Shown: positions 15,398-20,504 of the stretch, piece by piece
Layout: each line of letters starts with the position of its first letter
Position numbering within the stretch: the stretch's first letter is position 1
Assembly: GCA_030840885.1 (NCBI GenBank)
Contig: JAVEDQ010000511.1
Coordinates: 1-20,504, forward strand
DNA length: 20,504 nt
Reading direction: 5' to 3'
Origin: Frankiaceae bacterium
Lineage (GTDB): Bacteria; Actinomycetota; Actinomycetes; Frankiales; Frankiaceae
Notes under the pieces: model-generated
Seen by the model: only the letters and a program-made list of their open reading frames with translations
Told to the model about the DNA's origin: nothing
The model's database searches: none
Program-made: the position numbers and the translations under genes

Positions 15398-16294
15398 GTG
15401 ACGGCTGCTTCCTGCCGGCGCGGCGCGGACAGACCGCCGTGGTACGGCGAGCTGGCCGTGGTGCTGTTCCTCGTCGTCGCCTACGACCGGATCGCCGATC
15501 TCGCCCGGGTCCATGCGGGAGCCGCGGTGCATCGTGGCCGCTCGCTGCTCGTCGCCGAGCGGTTTCTGCGCCTCGATGTCGAGCAGCGCGTCGACGCGGC
15601 GCTTGCCCCCCATGCCCTGATGGGGCAGGGACTCTCCCTCTACTACGACTTCGCGCACGTGACGGTCACGATCGGCGTCCTGGTCATGGTCTACCTGCTC
15701 GCCCCGGCTGCCTACCGACGTGCGCGGACCGCGTTGATCGCGGTGAACGTAGCTGCACTGGGCGTCTTCGTGCTGGTGCCGGTCGCGCCGCCCCGCCTGC
15801 TACCCGGCGCCGGCGTGGCGGACATCGTGGCGGGTTCCGGTACGTGGGGGGCGTGGGAGGCGACGCGGGGAGTCGCCTCGCACGCCGACGCGTACGCGTC
15901 GATGCCGAGCCTCCACCTCGCATGGGCGACGTGGGTGCTGCTGGCGGTCAGGAGCGGCACTTCGCGCCGGCTGTACCGCTCGCTCGCGGGCCTGCACCTG
16001 GTTCTGACGGCGGCGGTCGTTGTGGTCACCGGCAACCACTACGTGCTCGACGTCGTCGCCGGGGTCGCCCTGGCGCTCGTGGTCTGGGCGCCTACCCGGG
16101 TCTGGAACCTGGCGGGGCGAAACGTTCGTCGCGTAGCCGGACGACAGCGATCAGCCGGCGTGACTCGTGCGCGCCGCCAGCGACGCCGACTCCCCGGCGC
16201 CTTCGGCCGCGACGTCGGGCTCCGGGCGATCGTCTGTGAGCCGCGCGAGCAGGAAGATTCCGAGCAGGGCAGCCCCGAGCCCCAACGCACCTAG
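15398..16294 (+). CDS. PAP2/AUR1-like membrane phosphatase or phosphotransferase
   Basis: The 298-residue protein is a multi-helix membrane protein of the PAP2 superfamily, in the branch resembling AUR1/inositol phosphorylceramide synthase rather than simple phosphatidate phosphatases. It has an N-terminal helix (about 17-32), a helix pair around 87-103 and 111-130, the phosphatase motif SMPSLH (S168 to H173) and GNHYVLDVVAG (H214, D218), which supply the catalytic His and Asp at the outer face of the membrane. The K-x6-R-P motif of classical PAP2 is not evident, as expected for the AUR1-like group. Probable role: transfer or removal of a phospho-head group on a lipid. GTG 15398 has a -10-like TATCGT at 15384-15389, so the transcript may be leaderless. 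The last ~45 codons are an Arg-rich tail that is antisense to the convergent transporter. Confidence 0.85.
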   Translation: MTAASCRRGADRPPWYGELAVVLFLVVAYDRIADLARVHAGAAVHRGRSLLVAERFLRLDVEQRVDAALAPHALMGQGLSLYYDFAHVTVTIGVLVMVYLLAPAAYRRARTALIAVNVAALGVFVLVPVAPPRLLPGAGVADIVAGSGTWGAWEATRGVASHADAYASMPSLHLAWATWVLLAVRSGTSRRLYRSLAGLHLVLTAAVVVVTGNHYVLDVVAGVALALVVWAPTRVWNLAGRNVRRVAGRQRSAGVTRARRQRRRLPGAFGRDVGLRAIVCEPREQEDSEQGSPEPQRT

Positions 16295-17065
16295 CACCTG
16301 GGCCGGAAGCGACGCCCGGGCGCGCTCGCCGAACGCGACCACGCCGAACAGCACCGCGACCGCGGGGTTGAGCAGGTTCAGCACCGGCAGCGACTTCGTC
16401 AGCGGCGCGACGTGGTACGCCCGCTGGTTCGTCAGGAAGCCGACGACGCCCAACGGGACGACCGCGTAGGCCGCCCAGTTCGCGTAGAAGGGCGTGCCCG
16501 CACTGCTGTTCTCGGTTGCGGCCTTGAGCACACCGCCGATCAGTCCGAACACGATGCCCCCGCAGACGCCGAGCAGGAACCCGGACGTGTCAGATTCACG
16601 GCGGGAGGCGGCGAACCAGCACGTCGCCGCGACCAGAGCGCCGACGAGAAGCAGCGCGACTACCGCCGTGGTGTCGATATGCCCCGAGCCGGTGGTGTCG
16701 CCGATCGTGGCCAGGAACAGCGCAAGGCCGGCGCCGCAGAGGACGACCCGCAGCAGGACTGCCCGAGGGAGCAGTTCCCGATCCAGTGCGCTGCGGAACA
16801 GCAGCGAGAAGACGAGGCCGGTCACGACGATCGGTTGGACGACGACGATCGAGCCTTGTCCCAAGGCGACGACGTGCAGCGCCAACCCGGAGAGACTGGC
16901 CGCCATGCCGAGCAGCCAGCGCCACTGGACCAGACACTGCCGGACCAGCCCGAGCAGGCTTCCGACGTTTTGCGGAACGGAGGAAGCGCCGGCGTGCATC
17001 AGCGCAGTCGACCAACCGAACAGGATCGCCGCGGCGAGGGCGGTCCCGACAGCGGGCAGGTTCAC
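16151..17065 (-). CDS. EamA/NIPA-like DMT family membrane transporter
   Basis: The 304-residue integral membrane protein has about nine or ten hydrophobic segments and the look of DMT-superfamily members related to NIPA magnesium transporters: FGWSTALMHAGASS in the first helix, ALGQGSIVVVQPIVVTGLVFSLLF in the third to fourth, and APLTKSLPVLNLLNPAVAVLFGVVAFGER near the end, a duplicate-repeat signature. The C-terminal ~35 residues are polar. GTG 17065 overlaps the desaturase stop as GTGA (17062-17065), so translation is probably coupled. The substrate is unknown; both solute export and Mg2+ transport are possible. The 3' end overlaps the PAP2 gene on the other strand by 144 bp, mostly with the polar tails of each protein. 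Confidence 0.85.
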   Translation of the reverse strand: MNLPAVGTALAAAILFGWSTALMHAGASSVPQNVGSLLGLVRQCLVQWRWLLGMAASLSGLALHVVALGQGSIVVVQPIVVTGLVFSLLFRSALDRELLPRAVLLRVVLCGAGLALFLATIGDTTGSGHIDTTAVVALLLVGALVAATCWFAASRRESDTSGFLLGVCGGIVFGLIGGVLKAATENSSAGTPFYANWAAYAVVPLGVVGFLTNQRAYHVAPLTKSLPVLNLLNPAVAVLFGVVAFGERARASLPAQVLGALGLGAALLGIFLLARLTDDRPEPDVAAEGAGESASLAARTSHAG

Positions 17066-18168
17066 GAGACCGGTAGCGGCTCTCCGACCGGGCGGCTGCT
17101 GGCCGACAACGGCTCGTCGGAGTTGACGGACAACTCGCTGTTCGGGTGGCCCAGTTCCCACAGCCGCAGGTAGTGGTGCCGAACGGCGCTGGCGAAGCTC
17201 GGGTAGACGACTTCCGGCAGGCCCGAGGAGGCAACCACGTCAGCCACCGTCGTCGCCTGCAGGACCGGCAGTTCTGAACGCAGCGCCGTCGGGCGGAGGT
17301 GGTGGGCGAGGTGGTGTGTCATGCCCCCGGTCAGCCACCGCGTCACCGGGTTGTACAGGGAGAACGAGGCGGTGGTGCGGACCAGGTGCGCCGCCCAGGC
17401 ACGGCCGTTCTCCGGTGCGCCGGGGAGCGGTTCCAGCCCGACGTTGATGTGCCCGACGACCAGGACCAGCGCGGTCATGACACTGCCGATGATCAGCGTC
17501 GCCAGCAGCAGCAGACCCAGCGAGCCGAACCCGAGAGCGAGCGCGTAGGGGAGCAGGACCAGCAAGGCCATCGCCTTCTCGACGACGAACGACGCCAGAC
17601 GCCGGCGGGCAGGGCGGATCTCGTCCAGACCGGTGACGCGACCGTTCCTGAGGTAGGTGAGTTGGCTCTTGAGCTCACCGACCCAGGCCAGGCCGTAGAA
17701 GAACCAGGTGTAGAGGTGCTGGTAGCGGTGCATCGGCCGCACCGGCGCCTCCGGGTGCAGCCGCACGAACGACGAGGAGCGGGTGGCCTCGTCGACCGGA
17801 TATACCTGCGAGAGGCGGTGGTGGACGCGGTGCTTGAGGCCCCAGTGGCCGGCCCACAGTCCGAAGGGAGCAGCTGTCTGCACCGCCAGGATGTTCGGCC
17901 ACTCGCGCCGCGCGAACTGACGGTGACCCGCGTCGTGCAGCACGGTCAGCGTCGTGATCGCCAGGGTGAGGGCCAGCGGGACGGCGAAGGCCATCAGGAG
18001 GACGAACCCGGGATGCAGCAAGGCAACCGCGATCAGCAGCGCGTGGTTCACTGCGGCCAGAAGCGCCCAGTCACGCCAAGCCTCGCCATGCCGGGCCCAC
18101 CACGACCGCTTCTGACGCGGCCGCGAAGGCGAAGGGGCAGGGCTGCCTAGAGCGGTCAACGTGCGCAC
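17062..18168 (-). CDS. Membrane fatty acid desaturase
   Basis: The 368-residue protein has the three histidine boxes of membrane-bound di-iron desaturases: HDAGH (H78 and H82), HRVHH (H113, H116, H117) and HHLAHH (H285, H286, H289, H290). Hydrophobic hairpins at about 35-75 and 195-240 place the boxes on the cytoplasmic face. Such enzymes insert double bonds into acyl chains of lipids or acyl-CoA, using O2 and an electron donor (ferredoxin or cytochrome b5-like). No donor gene is adjacent and none is fused. The regiospecificity cannot be read from sequence. GTG 18168 is the first in-frame start; the first ~20 residues are Pro/Arg/Lys-rich and cytosolic. It is the first gene of a unit with the NIPA-like transporter (4-bp overlap). 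No strong Shine-Dalgarno is seen. Confidence 0.92.
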   Translation of the reverse strand: MRTLTALGSPAPSPSRPRQKRSWWARHGEAWRDWALLAAVNHALLIAVALLHPGFVLLMAFAVPLALTLAITTLTVLHDAGHRQFARREWPNILAVQTAAPFGLWAGHWGLKHRVHHRLSQVYPVDEATRSSSFVRLHPEAPVRPMHRYQHLYTWFFYGLAWVGELKSQLTYLRNGRVTGLDEIRPARRRLASFVVEKAMALLVLLPYALALGFGSLGLLLLATLIIGSVMTALVLVVGHINVGLEPLPGAPENGRAWAAHLVRTTASFSLYNPVTRWLTGGMTHHLAHHLRPTALRSELPVLQATTVADVVASSGLPEVVYPSFASAVRHHYLRLWELGHPNSELSVNSDEPLSASSRPVGEPLPVS

Positions 18169-18217
18169 TCTCGTAACAATTGCACGAGAAGCATGAGAAG
18201 GTCGCCCCAGACCGGTG

Positions 18218-18240
18218 AAAAAGCCGACGTGTCGCGTCGG
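18218..18240 (-). terminator. Intrinsic terminator after the ATPase gene
   Basis: Reading the minus strand, CCGACG-cgaca-CGTCGG (18240 to 18224) forms a 6-bp GC stem with a 5-base loop, followed at once by CTTTTTC. This is a canonical hairpin plus T-tract 63 bp after the RsbW-like stop, and it separates that gene from the desaturase unit. Confidence 0.7.
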
Positions 18241-18302
18241 TGCCGGTCATCGCGGCGCAGTCTGCGCGACGTCGGCGGGCAACGCTTCCGCGTCGCAGGC
18301 GA

Positions 18303-18731
18303 TCAGCGCAGCTCGAACCAGACGTTCTTACCGGCCGCGGTCCTCTCCCAGCCCCAAGCGTCGGCGAGCGTGTCGAGGAGCCCTAGGCCATAGTCATGCT
18401 CCTGCCCGTCGCCCGGCACGCCGATAGGGCAGCTGGCCGGTAGCGGATCCGCGGACGCGTCCTCGACACCCACGCGGATCCCTGGTCCCGCGAGATCGAT
18501 GTTCAACCGGATACCGGTCTCGGCGTGCCGGATCGCGTTCGTCACCAGCTCGCTCACGAGGAGTTGGGCATCCTCGACGAGTTCGGCGGGGGAGCCCTCC
18601 AGCGCCAGGCGCACCAGCAGCCGAGCAAGTCGGTTGCTGCGGTCGACCGAGGGCAGCGGGTAGCTACCGGCCCACTCGTTGGCCGCAGGACGGTCGTCGA
18701 CTGGCCTCTGCTGCAGCGCGCCCGCGATCAT
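18303..18731 (-). CDS. RsbW/SpoIIAB-like ATP-binding anti-sigma factor (HATPase_c_2)
   Basis: The 142-residue protein is a single GHKL ATPase domain of the type found in anti-sigma serine kinases. The N-box is LLVSELVTNAIRHAE (E61, N65), the G1 box VEDAS (D91) and the G2 box YGLGLLDTLADAWGWE (about 114-129). Many actinobacterial genomes carry such standalone proteins that bind sigma factors or phosphorylate STAS-domain antagonists, or that act with PP2C phosphatases; no partner gene is visible here. ATG 18731 is chosen because the domain starts shortly after and because it overlaps an upstream small frame by ATGA; a longer in-frame extension reaches 19025 but reads as low-complexity Arg/Pro sequence unlike the family. 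A terminator follows at 18218-18240. Confidence 0.88.
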   Translation of the reverse strand: MIAGALQQRPVDDRPAANEWAGSYPLPSVDRSNRLARLLVRLALEGSPAELVEDAQLLVSELVTNAIRHAETGIRLNIDLAGPGIRVGVEDASADPLPASCPIGVPGDGQEHDYGLGLLDTLADAWGWERTAAGKNVWFELR

Positions 18732-18856
18732 CGGACGTCCTGGCGGGCCGACACGAGTGTGGACCGGAGACCGTTCAGGTCGGGTACGGGAGTCGCGCGC
18801 ATGTCTCGCAGTGCGCGGGACGCGTTGGTGCGGGCGCCGAAGCTCGGGGAGATCAT
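18728..18856 (-). CDS. Possible 42-residue leader ORF overlapping the ATPase start
   Basis: A small frame starts at ATG 18856 and ends with TGA 18730-18728, overlapping the ATPase ATG as ATGA. It would encode a basic, Arg/Ser-rich peptide (MISPSFGARTNASRALRD and so on) with no family I recognise. A promoter-like sequence lies upstream at 18970-18997. No clear Shine-Dalgarno precedes the ATG. The ATGA overlap is the main reason to list it: such overlaps usually mark coupled genes. It could also be chance in GC-rich DNA. Confidence 0.25.
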   Translation of the reverse strand: MISPSFGARTNASRALRDMRATPVPDLNGLRSTLVSARQDVR

Positions 18857-18898
18857 GCGATGCAGGCGCTGGATGATGGGCGACGAATGATGGGTCAA

Positions 18899-18953
18899 GT
18901 TGCGTCCTCGGCAGATAGCGAGTGGTGTCGACCGCGCGAGGACCTGACGCAAC
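18899..18953. repeat. Inverted repeat GTTGCGTC / GACGCAAC
   Basis: GTTGCGTC (18899-18906) and GACGCAAC (18946-18953) are perfectly complementary, with CTC (18907-18909) and GAG (18938-18940) extending the match across a bulge. The loop is about 39 bases. It could be a regulatory dyad between the ATPase and SDR genes or part of the ATPase leader RNA. Function unknown. Confidence 0.4.
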
Positions 18954-18968
18954 AAACGTTGAATTCAG

Positions 18969-18997
18969 ACAATCCTCTTGATATGGCCCTTTGTCAA
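18969..18997 (-). promoter_or_regulatory. Sigma70-like promoter for the ATPase transcript
   Basis: On the minus strand a perfect -35 TTGACA (18997-18992) is followed by a 17-bp spacer and GATTGT (18974-18969), matching xAxxxT. It points toward the small frame and the RsbW-like ATPase, giving a leader of roughly 230 nt. On the plus strand a weaker TTGAAT (18959-18964), 17 bp, TATGGC (18982-18987) points toward the SDR gene. Confidence 0.4.
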
Positions 18998-19154
18998 CGT
19001 CCAGGGGGCTGGACCTCCGGCTCAAATCGCAAGGTCAGCGACGTTTGCCGCGGCAGATCCGATGTCGTCAGCCTGGCGCTGACGGTGACCGAAGCGACCC
19101 ACGAGTAGCTAATCCCCGGGTGTGCGAGCGAGTCGCGCAGCTGGTCGAGTGGGA

Positions 19155-19231
19155 GAGGTGGACCTCGACCTGGAAATTGCAGGAAAGCGGTCGGTTGCAG
19201 ACTCCGCCGCTCGGGACATGAGGTGGACCTC
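19155..19231. repeat. Two copies of a 12-bp palindrome upstream of the SDR gene
   Basis: GAGGT-GG-ACCTC occurs exactly at 19155-19166 and 19220-19231, 65 bp apart (about six helical turns). A partial third copy, TGGACCTCCG, is at 19010-19019 and shares its last ten bases with the second copy. Two identical symmetric sites on the same face of the helix upstream of a gene look like operators for a dimeric repressor; this is inference. Confidence 0.45.
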
Positions 19232-19238
19232 CGCAGGT

Positions 19239-19255
19239 TTACCGTCAGTAGGTAA
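19239..19255. promoter_or_regulatory. TTACC-N7-GGTAA dyad before the SDR gene
   Basis: TTACC (19239-19243) and GGTAA (19251-19255) are a perfect inverted repeat with a 7-bp centre, 42 bp before the SDR start. The size and symmetry fit a TetR-type operator. It lies eight bases after the second GAGGTGGACCTC copy. Confidence 0.4.
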
Positions 19256-19296
19256 CTGAGCCCCCGACACCGTGGGTCGAGCCACCTGGAGATCCC

Positions 19297-20159
19297 GTGC
19301 CCGTGCCCCGCCTGAACATCAACGAAGCCGTCATCGTCGTCACGGGGGCGGCCGGGGGGATCGGGCTCGCTATCACGCGGGCCGCGCACCGTCGCGGTGC
19401 CAGCGTCGTGCTGGTGGACCTCGACCAGCAGGACGTCGACCGGGCGGCGGCCTCGCTCGGCGGGGACCGCACCCTCGCGCTGCAGGGCGATGTCACCGAC
19501 GGAAAGGGGATGGAGGCCGTCTTCCGGGCGACGCAGGGAAGGTTCGGCCGCGTCGACGTCGCCATCGCGAACGCCGGCATCTCCAGCGGATCGGCCGCAT
19601 TCACCATCAACACGGCAGCCGAGGGGGCGTTCGAGAAGGTCATCGCAGTGAACCTCACCGGCGTCTGGAACACCATCCGAGCCGCGGTGCCGCACGTGCT
19701 CGAGTCCCGGGGACACATCGTGCTGACGGCATCGATTTACGCCTACATCAACGGGATGCTCAACGCGCCCACCCCGCGTCCAAGGGCGGCGTCGAGCAGC
19801 TCGGCCGAGCCCTGCGCGCCGAGCTCGCCCCGCACCAGGCCACCGCCGGGGTCCTCTACCCGGGCTGGGTGAAGACGCCGATCGCCGACGTCGCCTTCGG
19901 CGGCGACGAACTGGCGACGCAGCTGGTGAAGCAAGTCTTCCCTGCGCCGCTCCGCAAGCAGGTCACGACCGAGCGGGTCGCCGAGGCCGCGCTCCGGGGA
20001 ATCGAGCGCCGCGCCGCACGTATCCAGGTCCCCCGGCGATGGGCACCGATCTCCGCGCTCCGCGGAATCATCAACCCGCTCTCCGACGCCGCCTTCGAGC
20101 GCGACGAGAAGCTCAGCGGGCTTCTCCGGCAGGTCGAGGAGCGCGCCGAGCGCACCTGA
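19297..20159 (+). pseudogene. Short-chain dehydrogenase/reductase disrupted at the catalytic tyrosine
   Basis: A classical SDR: TGAAGGIG (16-23) for NAD(P), the IANAGIS motif (NAG 92-94), the VNLTG Asn (N120) and S146 in LTASIYAY. After NAP the frame is lost. Inserting one base between 19770 and 19771 (T is the natural choice, making CCC TAC CCC GCG TCC AAG) restores PYPASKGGVEQLGRALRAEL and then GVLYPGWVKTPIAD to the stop at 20157-20159, giving 287 residues. The lesion therefore falls on the YxxxK catalytic Tyr codon itself. As given, translation ends at 19872 with an unrelated tail lacking the Tyr and Lys, so the product would be inactive. GTG 19297 has GGAG at 19288-19291. A sequencing error is an equally simple explanation. 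The enzyme would oxidise or reduce a carbonyl/alcohol; the substrate is unknown. Confidence 0.85.
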
Positions 20160-20171
20160 CTCGTTGCGGCA

Positions 20172-20504
20172 TCACAGCCACGCTTCGACGCCGCCGTGCC
20201 CGGAACACGTGCCGCTGCGGTGCTGGGAGTGGCTGTAGCTGCCGTCCCGGCACTTGGCGCTGGCCCCCGCCGACGAACCGTCCGGTCGCTCCACCTGATG
20301 CCGTCGACGTTGGTGTAGGTGTCGGTCGTCCCACCGCCGTTCTACGCGCCGGTGGTGCTTCCGCCGCTGGTTCGCGGAACCGTCCGCGGCTTCGGAGGGG
20401 TGTAGTGCGGCGTCGTCCTCGGCGCCGGGGGCGCGACGTAGGCGCGCTGGGTCGGGATCGTCGCACGGGCGCGGGCGCAGCAACGACAGCCGCGGGTGCG
20501 GGTG
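20172..20504 (-). pseudogene. DUF3761 domain protein, multiply disrupted (partial, continues past window)
   Basis: The C-terminus, ending at TGA (complement of 20172-20174), is an unmistakable DUF3761 domain: AKCRDGSYSHSQHRSGTC followed by SGHGGVEAWL, with the paired Cys and the QHRSGTC core. These are usually small secreted proteins with a Pro/Ala-rich linker. Upstream the reading frame is broken. TDTYTNVDG lies in another frame; adding one A near 20299 (GGC AAT CAG) joins it to QVERPDGSSAGASAKC. A TAG at 20344-20342 interrupts the linker (STTGA-stop-NGGGTTDTY). Further up, the PAPAAVVAAPAPV linker is out of frame with TIPTQRAYVAPP, repaired by one base near 20457. The N-terminus is outside the window. 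Either a decayed gene or a low-quality stretch. Confidence 0.7.

Larger units (their letters stand above)
18857..19296. other. Gene-free regulatory stretch
   Basis: About 440 bp with lower GC than the surroundings, especially 18950-19000. Short frames here have no family resemblance and poor third-position GC. It holds an inverted repeat (18899-18953), promoter-like sequences on both strands near 18959-18997, two copies of GAGGTGGACCTC and a TTACC-N7-GGTAA dyad before the SDR gene. I see no tRNA-like or transposon structure. Confidence 0.55.

Noticed and set aside
18860..19108. An 82-codon plus-strand frame starting MQALDDGRRMMG.
   Set aside because: No family resemblance, no ribosome site, poor third-position GC, and it crosses promoter-like sequences.
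1..20504. Defence island, CRISPR array, prophage, transposon or integron.
   Set aside because: No repeat-spacer pattern, transposase, integrase, terminal repeats, restriction or toxin-antitoxin genes were seen; the damage at 9.1-9.7 kb has no insertion-sequence remnant beside it.

Overview
The window is very GC-rich and densely packed. Many starts are GTG, and the gene families (TipA-type MerR regulator, EthA-like monooxygenase, LigB-type ATP-dependent DNA ligase, standalone RsbW-like kinase, DUF3761) are typical of high-GC Actinomycetota. A soil or rock actinobacterium such as a member of the Geodermatophilaceae is a reasonable guess from overall style; that placement is inference. There is no tRNA, rRNA, CRISPR array, insertion sequence or phage module.

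Layout. 1-3863: the end of an unknown gene, a 3-hydroxyacyl-CoA dehydrogenase (-), divergent from a TipA-like regulator (+), then a hemerythrin-domain protein and an amidase-signature enzyme (+). 3871-9003: an EthA-like Baeyer-Villiger monooxygenase (-), divergent from a 14-TM MFS exporter (+), with three perfect inverted repeats between them; the exporter's 3' end overlaps a convergent EamA-type transporter that shares an operon with a sulfite-oxidase-like molybdoenzyme (-). 9102-10723: a wrecked metallo-beta-lactamase-fold hydrolase and a sarcosine-oxidase-like flavoenzyme (-). 10825-13425: a lipoprotein penicillin-acylase-type Ntn hydrolase (+). 13517-15352: LigB-type ligase and a DUF1330 protein (-). 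15398-18168: a PAP2/AUR1-like membrane enzyme (+) convergent with a translationally coupled desaturase-transporter pair (-), perhaps a membrane-lipid module. 18303-18731: an RsbW/SpoIIAB-like ATPase (-). 18857-19296: a gene-free, relatively AT-richer regulatory stretch. 19297-20504: a frameshifted SDR (+) and a multiply damaged DUF3761 protein (-).

Most genes look like ordinary accessory metabolism, and I see no convincing new multi-gene system. The most unusual structure is at 9620-9700. Twenty-six codons from the middle of the hydrolase gene lie in the opposite orientation, exactly at the metal-binding motif. The hydrolase N-terminus is missing, and the neighbouring flavoenzyme now ends by reading the flipped piece antisense. 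Single-base lesions at 9232, 19770 and beyond 20280 mean that either this locus is decaying or the underlying assembly has errors; raw reads would decide. Other items worth a look are the operator-like palindromes at 5510-5566 and 19155-19255, the MerR-type leaderless promoter at 965-995, and two tail-to-tail overlaps of nearly the same length (143 and 144 bp).
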